IMG/VR virus record: IMGVR_UViG_2162886007_000039
Span: 1 to 54,177 of that record
Direction: 5' to 3' (one strand)
Length of the DNA stretch: 54,177 bases
DNA from: a virus
Shown: positions 35,870 through 42,461 of the stretch, one piece after another
How the letters are laid out: each line of letters starts with the position of its first letter
Numbering within the stretch: position 1 is the stretch's first letter
Made by a program: the position numbers and the translations under genes
The notes under the pieces: generated by a model
The model's input: only the letters and a program-made list of their open reading frames with translations
Told to the model about the DNA's origin: nothing
Database searches by the model: none

Positions 35870-36265
35870 TTCCCAATAATGGGACCGCGTTGCTTATTGT
35901 CAGCATCTGTCAGCAAAGATGTCCTCTTGTTACATAACATCCTGATACTGAAAATTTTGTGAGACAGGACATGGAATTTTTGTGAGCGGGGTGCTCTCTC
36001 TTTGTCCCTAAGACTCTCAACATGAGAAATTTGTGAGCGTGGTGCCACGCCCGCCCACGCCGTGTTTCCGGTCTCCCCCCGCCATCGTTGCGCCGCGTGT
36101 GGCGTCAATAGAAATAAGAATGCTTTTATTTTTAATATATAGCTTAACCCCAGGGCTTTAACTATTGCTCACAGTACTGTATTGAATGCGCGCGGTGGAT
36201 TCCTAATCCGGTGTTCTACCTAGCATAGCTCCGCCGTATTGACGTAGCATTGACGCTTTACCAGG
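35793..36265. other. 473-bp non-coding region with repeats
   Basis: No convincing gene. Contents from left to right: the four 9-mers above; 26-bp imperfect direct repeats at 35969-35994 and 36020-36045 sharing the core TTTGTGAGCG and ending GGTGC; a third short version (GAAAATTTTGTGAGAC) at 35950-35965; a GCGTGG/CCACGC hairpin at 36037-36050; an A+T-rich tract near 36110-36145; and a 10-bp palindrome ACAGTACTGT at 36171-36180. Candidate regulatory or replication region. Confidence 0.5.
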
Positions 36266-36739
36266 CTACGGCTCGACACTCGCGTTCAGTATCTGCACGT
36301 TCACCACCGCGCTCTGGCTCCGATCCCTATCTTCCGGCCAGACTTTCTCGTACGTGCTCGCAATGTTATTTGCGTGCTTCGATAAGTGTATGGCTTTGTT
36401 GCCTTTAACCCTCGAAATCGCCGAGGACGCGTTTTGTACGTACCTGCTCAGATTGACCTTTGAGCTCACTTTTCGACGCGCCAACGAGGCTTGTACGCGG
36501 TCTGCGAGGCTACGCAGAGGCGTTGCTTTCGGCTTGCTTTCGCTATTAATCGACTTGCCTGCTCTGATGTCGATCTTCCACTTTTCGCGATGAGCCCAGG
36601 TACAGACCGTATCTTCGTTTAGGCCGGCAAGACGTGCGGCTTCACGTAAGCCGTGGATAGCGGCCAGGGCTTTTATTGCATCTCTATTGACAGCCAATTT
36701 GTTGTTAGCTCTCGCGGCGGTCGGGGCAGCATCCGGCAT
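36266..36739 (-). CDS. HTH protein, candidate small terminase subunit
   Basis: 157 aa from the ATG at 36739. Residues 15-50 (KLAVNRDAIKALAAIHGLREAARLAGLNEDTVCTWAHREKWKID) form a helix-turn-helix, a common small-terminase or mobile-element DNA-binding layout. The C-terminal half is helical and basic (RSLADRVQASLARRKVSSK). It is separated from terL by 12 kb on another operon, so the terminase role is only a suggestion. Confidence 0.5.
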   Translation of the reverse strand: MPDAAPTAARANNKLAVNRDAIKALAAIHGLREAARLAGLNEDTVCTWAHREKWKIDIRAGKSINSESKPKATPLRSLADRVQASLARRKVSSKVNLSRYVQNASSAISRVKGNKAIHLSKHANNIASTYEKVWPEDRDRSQSAVVNVQILNASVEP

Positions 36740-36814
36740 CAACACTCGTTTTACGTCATTTGCTGGCGATCCGCAACAACAAAAAGCGCTCGTTTGTGTC
36801 GGAGTGTGTGTTTC

Positions 36815-36952
36815 TTACCTTGTGAGTTGGGGCAACGATTTAGACATCCGCTCAATTCGCATATGCCGCAATTGTTTCGCCATTGTGCGCGAATAGCCTA
36901 AATCACGCGCGTGATAATAGGCGTCTATCCAATTTGATGTTTTGTTGTTCAT
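36815..36952 (-). CDS. 45-aa basic protein, first gene of minus operon
   Basis: MNNKTSNWIDAYYHARDLGY then SRTMAKQLRHMRIERM and SKSLPQLTR. The ATG at 36952 lies 6 nt after the -10 box, so its mRNA would be leaderless. Basic with a possible helical core; in position it resembles a repressor diverging from the early operon, but no HTH can be asserted. Confidence 0.45.
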   Translation of the reverse strand: MNNKTSNWIDAYYHARDLGYSRTMAKQLRHMRIERMSKSLPQLTR

Positions 36953-36958
36953 GTTCGT

Positions 36959-36985
36959 TTAGACTATGCGAAGCCCTACGTTCAA
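36959..36985 (-). promoter_or_regulatory. Minus promoter of the 36952 gene
   Basis: TTGAAC (36985-36980), 15-nt spacer, GTCTAA (36964-36959), then 6 nt to the ATG. The spacer contains CTTCGCATA, like promoters at 38748 and 41505. CGAAGCCCTACG at 36969-36980 (plus strand) is identical to 41510-41521. It faces the plus promoter at 37005. Confidence 0.55.
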
Positions 36986-37004
36986 AAATAAATCAAAATA
37001 AATA

Positions 37005-37033
37005 TTGAACATACGAACCGCTTAGCATACTAA
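37005..37033 (+). promoter_or_regulatory. Early promoter (plus)
   Basis: TTGAAC (37005-37010), a 17-nt spacer and TACTAA (37028-37033). The ATG at 37040 starts 6 nt later, so the transcript is leaderless. It drives the early operon starting at 37040 and shares the TTGAAC -35 with the promoters at 38748 and 41505. Confidence 0.65.
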
Positions 37034-37039
37034 TAGGAC

Positions 37040-37402
37040 ATGGCACAAAAAACAAATCAGCAAACGGGCGGGAGCGAAGCGTCTCGCGTTCAATATCGCA
37101 AAGGCACATTTGAAGCGCGAATGAATGAGCTGTTGCCGGATAACAGTGATTCGTTCAGCGTAAGATTTTTCGATTTGTGGCGCGACAGCGAAAGCGGCTG
37201 GAGCGTCAACGATAGCTGGCAAGCGTGCAGTGATGAATCGCGCGCTGGAACGATTCGTTTACTTCGATCACGCTGGGAAATATTCAAGCTTAACTATTCG
37301 CCCAAAGCGTGCGTGTCTGACATTCAAGACATTGGCGATCAGGAAGGCGAATACAAATTGGAAGTCGATTACACGGCATTCGCTGATGTAACAGCATATT
37401 GA
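37040..37402 (+). CDS. First gene of the early operon, unknown
   Basis: 120 aa. Leaderless start at the ATG at 37040. Polar with aromatic patches (SFSVRFFDLWRDSESGWSVNDSW). Unknown, likely early function (takeover or defence suppression by position only). It is followed by 32 nt without a clear gene. Confidence 0.55.
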   Translation: MAQKTNQQTGGSEASRVQYRKGTFEARMNELLPDNSDSFSVRFFDLWRDSESGWSVNDSWQACSDESRAGTIRLLRSRWEIFKLNYSPKACVSDIQDIGDQEGEYKLEVDYTAFADVTAY

Positions 37403-37434
37403 AAGACTAAAACCACAACAACCAACAACCAAAC

Positions 37435-38307
37435 ATGAACACACAAAACAAAACATACGTAGAACTAAATGAAAAACTACAAGGCCGCAATCGCAATGGC
37501 CGAAAAATTGCGAATAACACATACGCGGAACGTCGCTGCGCTTCCGTAAAATGGACAGCGGAAGATGTAACAGACGAACAAGCGTGTAAGGTTTGCCACC
37601 TTTCGCCAAACGATCCAGTCACAGACGCGGATCGCGAAGTTACGGCGGCGGACTTCAACAGTACAAATACAACCAAACCCGTAGCAATCGCCATTCGATT
37701 GCATTTAACGGACATCCTAACTTTCAACCCAGATGGATCAGTGGTCGCTAACAGTGGCGGATGGAAAACTGTAACTACCAAAGCGCGATTGAATGATTAC
37801 TTGCCAAGCGGATACGGGATCAGTCAATCAAAAGGCGTTTGGTATTGGACGCAATACAACGGTCAGTTTGAAACGTTGGGAATGTTCAGCGATGGTGACC
37901 GCATACTTCCAGATGGCAAGCTTGAAATGCAAGCGAAGCCTTCAGACGAAGCCAAACAAGCGAAGCTTCGCAAGCGTATAAACGCCTATGCGAAACTCTG
38001 CGCGGACGCTTTGCCCCTGGAAACGCCGAATGCCGGCGATTGCTTCTACTGCCACATGGTAACAGATGAAGGCAAGGCCTTGGGCGATGCGTTCAACGAC
38101 ACAAGCCACATTGAATTGCACATGGACGAAAAATACGTTGTCCCTTCGCTTGTGTTTCACGCGATGCTAGAACGCGGTTGGACAACAGACAAAATTCCAT
38201 TCGCGGCGGCATTCGGGCAGGCGGATTTCATGTTGGACGTTGCCAAGCGCGAGGTTAGAAACGCGGTCAATCGCTACATCTTCAGACGATACGGCATGGT
38301 CGGCTAG
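37435..38307 (+). CDS. Conserved phage protein of unknown function
   Basis: 290 aa. Residues 20-120 (NRNGRKIANNTYAERR; IAIRLHLTDILTFNPDGSVVANSGGWKTVTTKARLNDYLPSGYGI) match a widespread phage/plasmid family of unknown function with the NTY..RR, RLH.TD and SGGWxTVTTK.R signatures. A HLSP/CxxC pair lies at about 52. C-terminal residues 180-290 are helical. Early operon second gene. Confidence 0.6.
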   Translation: MNTQNKTYVELNEKLQGRNRNGRKIANNTYAERRCASVKWTAEDVTDEQACKVCHLSPNDPVTDADREVTAADFNSTNTTKPVAIAIRLHLTDILTFNPDGSVVANSGGWKTVTTKARLNDYLPSGYGISQSKGVWYWTQYNGQFETLGMFSDGDRILPDGKLEMQAKPSDEAKQAKLRKRINAYAKLCADALPLETPNAGDCFYCHMVTDEGKALGDAFNDTSHIELHMDEKYVVPSLVFHAMLERGWTTDKIPFAAAFGQADFMLDVAKREVRNAVNRYIFRRYGMVG

Positions 38308-38325
38308 TCTGACATCATCATATAC

Positions 38326-38351
38326 ACTGCCAGCGCACGTTCGTTGGCAGT
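38326..38351. promoter_or_regulatory. 7-bp inverted repeat ACTGCCA/TGGCAGT before 38355
   Basis: Arms 38326-38332 and 38345-38351 with a 12-nt centre, ending 3 nt before the ATG at 38355. Either an operator or a small RNA hairpin; no T-tract. Confidence 0.4.
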
Positions 38352-38354
38352 AAT

Positions 38355-38633
38355 ATGACGACAGAGAGAAAAACAAAACTAAGGGCAGCGAAAAGCCAGA
38401 ATTTTCGCATCCGAGTCGAGGACTCAATGGGTAACGTTTCCTATATCACGCGAGAAGGCGGCAAGGTGCAGTACTTCAGTGGCAGCGAGCAACCTTTGGC
38501 CTTAGCCAATATAGCAGGAAATAAGGCGGCAATCTTGCGCTTTGCGATACAAGACGCGCTAACAGCGAGAGACGCCGCGCACGCGATTAGGTACAATGCG
38601 ACCTATTCAACAAAGGTGGACGTAATATCATGA
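38355..38633 (+). CDS. Hypothetical small protein
   Basis: 92 aa, basic N-terminus (MTTERKTKLRAAKSQNFRIRVEDS), then a NVSYITREGGKVQYF beta segment. Immediately after the inverted repeat at 38326. No domain recognised. Confidence 0.5.
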   Translation: MTTERKTKLRAAKSQNFRIRVEDSMGNVSYITREGGKVQYFSGSEQPLALANIAGNKAAILRFAIQDALTARDAAHAIRYNATYSTKVDVIS

Positions 38634-38745
38634 ACGGCGAAACATTGCTTAGTAAGTGGTGGCAGACGCCTAGTGCCTAGTCGAAAACAAAAAGCGCGAA
38701 CGCGAAGAACTCGACGCGCAAATCTGGGGCGAGGAAAAAGCTTGA
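38630..38745 (+). pseudogene. Possible frameshifted short gene
   Basis: The ATG at 38630 reads 16 codons (MNGETLLSKWWQTPSA) to a stop at 38678. In the frame one base later, a plausible acidic helical end (VENKKREREELDAQIWGEEKA) runs to the stop at 38743. A 7-bp tandem duplication (GCCTAGT twice at 38669-38682) lies at the junction. A single indel could join the two. Low confidence. Confidence 0.25.
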
Positions 38746-38747
38746 CA

Positions 38748-38776
38748 TTGAACGAAACGCTACGCATACTGTCTAA
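38748..38776 (+). promoter_or_regulatory. Leaderless promoter with CTACGCATA motif
   Basis: TTGAAC (38748-38753), a 17-nt spacer and GTCTAA (38771-38776), then 7 nt to the ATG at 38784. The spacer holds CTACGCATA. Nearly the same arrangement is at 41505-41533. Confidence 0.6.
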
Positions 38777-38783
38777 TCTACAA

Positions 38784-39041
38784 ATGAACATACCAATTAA
38801 AAGCCCACCGAATAAGCCAACCTCTAATAGTTGGCCACGTCACACGGTCGAATCAATCGAAACGCGCAAACGCGATTTAGTCATTCGAATCGCAGACTGG
38901 CACAGAATCACGTCAGGGACAGGCGGCTACGATGTGGAATGCTACATCAAAGGCGTTTACGATTGGAACGAGTCGGAAAACTTCGACACGAAACCAGAAG
39001 CAATCGCCTACGCACAACAACAGATTGCTAAACTTCTATGA
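38784..39041 (+). CDS. Hypothetical small protein
   Basis: 85 aa from the ATG at 38784, placed just after the promoter box. Upstream in-frame codons from 38673 overlap the promoter and are not likely used. Sequence includes KRDLVIRIADWHRITSGTGG and a C-terminal helix. Overlaps the next gene by 4 nt. Confidence 0.55.
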   Translation: MNIPIKSPPNKPTSNSWPRHTVESIETRKRDLVIRIADWHRITSGTGGYDVECYIKGVYDWNESENFDTKPEAIAYAQQQIAKLL

Positions 39042-39220
39042 ACGCACGAGAAAAGCGAACAGATTACCCGACAATAACGAATGACGAGTTTAGAAACCGG
39101 ATTCGGAAGCTTCTCGGAATACCCGACGAAGTAACCGGCGCGAAGAAAACAAACCCTGCCCTTGTCCGTCAACCAACAGACAAAGGCTATTACCCACCAA
39201 AAAAAGAAACATCAAAATGA
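39038..39220 (+). CDS. Hypothetical small protein
   Basis: 60 aa, charged (REKRTDYPTITNDEFRNRIRKLLGIP). Overlaps its neighbours by 4 nt. Unknown. Confidence 0.5.
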   Translation: MNAREKRTDYPTITNDEFRNRIRKLLGIPDEVTGAKKTNPALVRQPTDKGYYPPKKETSK

Positions 39221-39417
39221 ACACACAATTATTTAAGCGCGACCCGCGAGACTTTGCGCTGCAAATGGTCGAAGATGGCCTAGTCAGCGCAGATCACTTG
39301 TTGCTTTGCGCTCTCAAATATATGTCGCACGGTGATGTGCGGGATATGCTCGATTGCAACGAACTATCACCTCGTTTCGATGAGGACAATGAAAGCGAGG
39401 ATGAGGACAGTGAATAA
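39217..39417 (+). CDS. Small acidic protein
   Basis: 66 aa: helical body (ALQMVEDGLVSADHLLLCALKYMSHGDVRDML) with an acidic Glu/Asp tail. 4-nt overlap with the previous gene. Unknown. Confidence 0.5.
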   Translation: MNTQLFKRDPRDFALQMVEDGLVSADHLLLCALKYMSHGDVRDMLDCNELSPRFDEDNESEDEDSE

Positions 39418-39481
39418 AGGCTGGAAATACACGGACACTGAGGCATGGCAAATTGGGTGCAATTCGACAATGAAGCATTGA
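39401..39481 (+). CDS. 26-codon microORF overlapping the previous end
   Basis: MRTVNKGWKYTDTEAWQIGC and onward to stop at 39479. It overlaps the end of the gene at 39217-39417. A second microORF in another frame begins at 39445. Only weak evidence either is translated. Confidence 0.3.
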   Translation: MRTVNKGWKYTDTEAWQIGCNSTMKH

Positions 39482-39522
39482 CCGGATTTCTACCATACAC
39501 AAACACAACCGCAGAAGATTGA
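39445..39522 (+). CDS. 25-codon microORF
   Basis: ATG at 39445: MANWVQFDNEALTGFLPYTN and onward to a stop at 39520. Composition looks protein-like and it ends 11 nt before the next gene; equal or better than the overlapping 39401 frame. Low confidence. Confidence 0.3.
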   Translation: MANWVQFDNEALTGFLPYTNTTAED

Positions 39523-39532
39523 AAGAACACAA

Positions 39533-39796
39533 ATGAACACACAAACAGACACACCACCACCAATTATCCAATTAGAGTTTGATGAATCGGACTTCGACAA
39601 AGCGGAAAAACTAGCGGCTACACTCGGATACGAGCAAACAGCTTACACGTCCACCTCTGGACTCTGGGGCTTGTTTTGCTTGCCGGAAAATCCAGAATAT
39701 AACAAAGGCCGCCCGACACGCGGCGGATGCATAATCAAAACAAAGGAATTTGGACTCATGTTTGTCCAATTAGCAGAGGAGATTCAAAACCAGTAG
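39533..39796 (+). CDS. Hypothetical small protein
   Basis: 87 aa. MNTQTDTPPPIIQLEFDESD start; the MNTQ opening also occurs at 37435 and 39217. Contains YTSTSGLWGLFCLPENPEYNKGR. Ends where the structured region at 39795-39972 starts. Unknown. Confidence 0.5.
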   Translation: MNTQTDTPPPIIQLEFDESDFDKAEKLAATLGYEQTAYTSTSGLWGLFCLPENPEYNKGRPTRGGCIIKTKEFGLMFVQLAEEIQNQ

Positions 39797-39972
39797 CGGA
39801 AGTGTTCACCGCTCCGCGCTCACGGACAGCAAACGTGAGCGTCAAGCGATGAAAACAATTTGGATGCAGCATAACAGGAACGCCAAAAATAATGCGAGAC
39901 ATTGCCCTGATTCGGAAGCTTCGGTGACTGACAGGCGCGGCTCTGCGACCTTGCAAGGCTGCTGCATCCAAA
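39795..39972 (+). ncRNA. Candidate structured RNA element
   Basis: Between the stop at 39796 and the ATG at 39988. Three predicted stems: AGCGG/CCGCT (39795-39799, 39809-39813), CGCTCACG/CGTGAGCG (39817-39824, 39834-39841) and a 13-bp perfect long-range pair TTTGGATGCAGCA (39859-39871) with its complement at 39960-39972, enclosing 88 nt that has smaller stems (CCTG/CAGG, palindrome CCTTGCAAGG). A 76-codon frame here (from 39849) has no protein character. Could be a leader, sRNA or operator. Confidence 0.45.
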
Positions 39973-39987
39973 ACACTTTTGGACACT

Positions 39988-40221
39988 ATGACAGAGGAAA
40001 AAGAGACAGTAACGGGCGAGCGGATTCCGGCTCGCGGGATTATCGCAGCAACGGCAAGGACGTTCGTCCCCAACCGTAAACCCCAAATCAAATTTGAATT
40101 AGCCTACAGATTTGGCGACGAAATAACGTGGCACGAAGTTAGCGAGAAAGAATGGAGCCAGGAAGCTTTCCCCTCAATCCTGCAAAGCGCCGAGGATGAA
40201 CGCAAAACGGAGGCGCGATAA
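39988..40221 (+). CDS. Hypothetical early protein
   Basis: 77 aa from the ATG at 39988 (MTEEKETVTGERIPARGIIA), with TFVPNRKPQIKFELAYRFGD. An in-frame ATG at 39979 is inside the structured tail. Its TAA overlaps the next ATG as TAATG. Unknown. Confidence 0.5.
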   Translation: MTEEKETVTGERIPARGIIAATARTFVPNRKPQIKFELAYRFGDEITWHEVSEKEWSQEAFPSILQSAEDERKTEAR

Positions 40222-40398
40222 TGGAAACGACTAAATCAAACGTACGCCTGTAACAACGCCGAGCGACTAGCGGAAGCACTCAGAAAGATTCTGGCAAACC
40301 TTAAAGAAAATCAGAACGACTTGCCGCCAATCCCTGCCGTTTGCGAACTGTGGGCGGATGGCAGTGCAGCCCTCGAGCAGTGGGAGGCCGCGCAATGA
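40221..40398 (+). pseudogene. Frameshifted small gene
   Basis: The ATG at 40221 reads METTKSNVRL then stops. In the frame +1 a protein-like run continues (TYACNNAERLAEALRKIL, ... ALEQWEAAQ) to the stop at 40396. A one-base insertion near 40242 explains this. The final codons share an 18-nt identity with the end of the next gene. Either a decayed gene, a sequencing error or a programmed shift. Confidence 0.55.
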
Positions 40399-40607
40399 AC
40401 GGATTTGTAATAGCCAATCGCCGCAACCATGAGAGAAATCTTGTTATGCGCGGATTTTGGTCAAACGAAGAATCAAAGCTAATCAGATCGGATGAGGACA
40501 GAACGCCCGAAAATTACCGCAAGATTCGCTCAATTATAGGCTACTGCCCTTTCACTCGGCGCATGATGGAAAAGAGAGGCTGGAAACTATGGGAGGCCGC
40601 GCAATGA
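40395..40607 (+). CDS. Hypothetical early protein
   Basis: 70 aa from the ATG at 40395, overlapping the preceding stop. Basic, with FWSNEESKLIRSDEDRTPEN and GYCPFTRRMMEKRGWKLWEAAQ. Its last 18 nt repeat the end of the neighbouring frameshifted gene. Confidence 0.5.
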   Translation: MNGFVIANRRNHERNLVMRGFWSNEESKLIRSDEDRTPENYRKIRSIIGYCPFTRRMMEKRGWKLWEAAQ

Positions 40608-40681
40608 TTTTGGCCATCGCATTCTGCACCATTGTGGGTTTCGGAGTTGGATTGCTTATTGGAATGGATTTACACAAATGA
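40604..40681 (+). CDS. 25-aa membrane microprotein
   Basis: MILAIAFCTIVGFGVGLLIG then MDLHK: one hydrophobic helix. ATGA overlaps on both sides show coupling. Likely an inserted early membrane peptide. Confidence 0.4.
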   Translation: MILAIAFCTIVGFGVGLLIGMDLHK

Positions 40682-40773
40682 GAAGGCGATCCCGACGCAT
40701 CAAATGGCTGTTTCTGAACCTCTGGTTGTTCAATCAACCAAAACGCAAATTGATTCCGAGATTTGACGATTAA
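40678..40773 (+). CDS. 31-aa basic microprotein
   Basis: MRRRSRRIKWLFLNLWLFNQ then PKRKLIPRFDD. Basic, with a hydrophobic patch; overlaps the previous stop as ATGA. Unknown. Confidence 0.4.
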   Translation: MRRRSRRIKWLFLNLWLFNQPKRKLIPRFDD

Positions 40774-40775
40774 AA

Positions 40776-40940
40776 ATGAGAACTAAAAAATCACTTAAAA
40801 AACAACTCAAAAAGCTACGTGAACGGCACACCCTGCAATTCAATTCCAGTAAATTCGTTGAAATGCAAACCACGCGACGAAAAATGATAGATGTGCTTAA
40901 CCAACTCACCGAAAACTTCCCAAAATGGAAAGAGAATTAA
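40776..40940 (+). CDS. 54-aa basic helical protein
   Basis: MRTKKSLKKQLKKLRERHTL... rich in Lys/Arg, strongly helical, then a C-terminal LNQLTENFPKWKEN. Two nt after the previous gene. Unknown, possibly nucleic-acid binding. Confidence 0.45.
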   Translation: MRTKKSLKKQLKKLRERHTLQFNSSKFVEMQTTRRKMIDVLNQLTENFPKWKEN

Positions 40941-41080
40941 GCCAGAGAATTACAGAGTACCTTGCGAGCGGTGGTCTGTTCAATCCAGAACTAATGGAAC
41001 ATGATAAGGTGCGCGATTTGCTAATTGACTGCCGCGACTTCCTTGACCTCATCGTACGATCGCAAAAACTTGACGATTAA
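40925..41080 (+). CDS. 51-aa protein
   Basis: ATG at 40925 overlaps the previous gene by 16 nt: MERELSQRITEYLASGGLFN then PELMEHDKVRDLLIDC. Helical; unknown. Ends at 41080, inside the promoter at 41070-41105. Confidence 0.45.
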   Translation: MERELSQRITEYLASGGLFNPELMEHDKVRDLLIDCRDFLDLIVRSQKLDD

Positions 41081-41105
41081 GTCAATCTATGCGTAGCTTT
41101 ACGCA
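41070..41105 (+). promoter_or_regulatory. Leaderless promoter over a TGCGTA/TACGCA palindrome
   Basis: TTGACG (41070-41075), an 18-nt spacer and TAGCTT (41094-41099), then 6 nt to the ATG at 41106. The box is inside a perfect inverted repeat TGCGTA (41090-41095), gctt, TACGCA (41100-41105). TACGCA or TGCGTA is also within the promoters at 38748, 41505 and 47114, so it is a candidate operator half-site. Confidence 0.55.
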
Positions 41106-41276
41106 ATGAGCAGATCAATGACAGTAAAAGCAGCAGGGCGCCTGGGTGGTCTCGCCGGGAAAGGCAGCGAAGCACGACGACAGGCAGCAATCAAAGCCGC
41201 AAACGTGCGCTGGGCAAAACATCGAGCAGCCAAACCGACGAAAAACAATGAAACAGCACCGCTACCTAGCTCCTAA
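41106..41276 (+). CDS. Small Ala/Lys-rich 'GGLAGKGS' protein
   Basis: 56 aa: MSRSMTVKAAGRLGGLAGKG then SEARRQAAIKAANVRWAKHR. A very common small phage/plasmid helical protein pattern (GGKxRAxKLTPEQR-type relatives) likely to bind DNA or RNA. Leaderless mRNA by promoter position. Overlaps the next gene by 29 nt. Confidence 0.5.
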   Translation: MSRSMTVKAAGRLGGLAGKGSEARRQAAIKAANVRWAKHRAAKPTKNNETAPLPSS

Positions 41277-41508
41277 CGGTAACATGGTCTCACGCCAGCG
41301 AATCTACCAGATTCGCAACGCAGCCGAAGGACTTTGTATCGTGTGCGGAGAACCAGAAGATACGAGCGGACTTTGCCTGAAACACGCTATTTACCGGCGC
41401 GAATACGCTCGCAAAGCCAAAGGAACCACCAAACGGATCAACTCTAAAACGTATCGACTGCAATTCGCCCAAAGCCTAGGACCCAAAAAAAGAATTGACA
41501 AACATTGA
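41248..41508 (+). CDS. Zinc-ribbon-like small protein
   Basis: 86 aa from the ATG at 41248 (the longer frame from 41146 is mostly shadow). Contains CIVCGEPEDTSGLCLKHAIY (a Cys3-His set with spacing of a small zinc ribbon) and a basic tail (RREYARKAKGTTKRINSKTY). Probable DNA/RNA-binding; unrecognised. Confidence 0.5.
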   Translation: MKQHRYLAPNGNMVSRQRIYQIRNAAEGLCIVCGEPEDTSGLCLKHAIYRREYARKAKGTTKRINSKTYRLQFAQSLGPKKRIDKH

Positions 41509-41533
41509 ACGAAGCCCTACGCATATCGTCTAA
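41505..41533 (+). promoter_or_regulatory. Leaderless promoter for the exported protein
   Basis: TTGAAC (41505-41510), a 17-nt spacer and GTCTAA (41528-41533), then 6 nt to the ATG at 41540. Spacer contains CGAAGCCCTACG (identical to 36969-36980) and CTACGCATA. So this moron-like gene has its own promoter. Confidence 0.6.
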
Positions 41534-41539
41534 GCACAC

Positions 41540-41935
41540 ATGAAAATCAAAAGAACCCTCGCAGTATTAGCACTCACAGCGGTCACGGCTTCAACTTCGA
41601 ACGCAGCACCGTACGGACTCAACGTTCCGTTGCCGGGAATGGTGAATGGCAGTTACGACTTTGAAAGGCAGACGTATGTCGCGGAATACGACAGTCTGGC
41701 CGGTGGCCATTGGAAAGTGAGTGGCAGGCATTCAATCGTAAGAGACGGCAGTGGTTACGTCCACAAGGACACGTTCAAGGGAACCATAAGCGATAAAAGT
41801 TTGCTCATGGTATTCGGATGGGCGTCTGACTATCTGCGGGTAAATCCCTATGGGCAATGGGTGAAGTGTTACAGGTTCAACATCAAGCTTGATGGAAAAG
41901 GAAACGTGAGCGGCGAAGCGTTCTACAAGCTATGA
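41540..41935 (+). CDS. Small exported protein
   Basis: 131 aa with a Sec signal (MKIKRTLAVLALTAVTASTS then NA|AP). The mature region is beta-rich (YDFERQTYVAEYDSLAGGHW), no lipobox. It has its own leaderless promoter inside the early operon. Candidate host-surface modifier or exclusion factor; inference. Confidence 0.6.
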   Translation: MKIKRTLAVLALTAVTASTSNAAPYGLNVPLPGMVNGSYDFERQTYVAEYDSLAGGHWKVSGRHSIVRDGSGYVHKDTFKGTISDKSLLMVFGWASDYLRVNPYGQWVKCYRFNIKLDGKGNVSGEAFYKL

Positions 41936-42306
41936 GCAATCAAACGATGACCACCGAGGCGATCCGTTGTCACAATTACAACGAACAACTCATCAATCAC
42001 GACGATCTCATTCGACAGCGAAAACTGCTTTACGAGAACGCTTACAGGACGTTCAACGAATGGTTGCGCGAACAGAAAACTCTCCCTACCGATGCCGAGC
42101 ACACTCGCTGGCTATCAACCGGGAAATGGCTCTTATCCGGTCTCGATCTGTGCGACAAGTGCAACGGCAAAGGTCACACCGACAAACACTGCCAAGACTG
42201 CAACGGTTACGGTCATTACTACGACTTGGATGGCAAACAGGATTGCCAATGCACGAACGGTTACGAAGTCTGCGAGCAATGCGAAGGGGAAGGGTTCACG
42301 CAATGA
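41932..42306 (+). CDS. DnaJ-type zinc-finger protein
   Basis: 124 aa. The C-terminal half has repeated CxxCxGxG motifs: CDKCNGKGH, CQDCNGYGH, CQCTNGYEV, CEQCEGEGF, i.e. the DnaJ cysteine-rich central domain without a J domain. N-terminal half is helical (LLYENAYRTFNEWLREQK). Probably binds zinc and a partner; 4-nt overlap upstream, overlaps the next gene's start. Confidence 0.65.
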   Translation: MSNQTMTTEAIRCHNYNEQLINHDDLIRQRKLLYENAYRTFNEWLREQKTLPTDAEHTRWLSTGKWLLSGLDLCDKCNGKGHTDKHCQDCNGYGHYYDLDGKQDCQCTNGYEVCEQCEGEGFTQ

Positions 42307-42461
42307 AGAACGAAGAAAACGACTACAAAGCTCGAGAGCTTATCCGAGAAATGTTTGTCGATGGTGAAATCTCGCGCGAAGAATTTGAAATAATGGAGCA
42401 AAATCCTGCGCCGTTTTGGAAAATGGTAATGCGAGAAATGGGAATTAGCGGCTCAAACTAA
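42303..42461 (+). CDS. Small acidic protein
   Basis: 52 aa from the ATG at 42303 (MKNEENDYKARELIREMFVD). Helical, acidic; overlaps the previous gene by 4 nt and abuts the next. Unknown. Confidence 0.5.
   Translation: MKNEENDYKARELIREMFVDGEISREEFEIMEQNPAPFWKMVMREMGISGSN

Noticed and set aside
35791-36108. 105-codon minus frame over the repeat region
   Set aside because: TTG start, no coding character, and it translates the direct repeats (RSQ-type phrases repeated).
36180-36250. tRNA-like stretch on the minus strand (GGTAGAACACCGGATTAGGAATCC and TTCAATA)
   Set aside because: D-stem, anticodon stem and T-stem have several mismatches and no acceptor stem pairs; at most a decayed fragment or chance.
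38326-38351. Rho-independent terminator
   Set aside because: The hairpin arms are only 7 bp and no T-tract follows; more likely an operator.
39849-40079. 76-codon plus frame
   Set aside because: Lies over the stem structures, is basic and repetitive, and overlaps the better frame at 39988.
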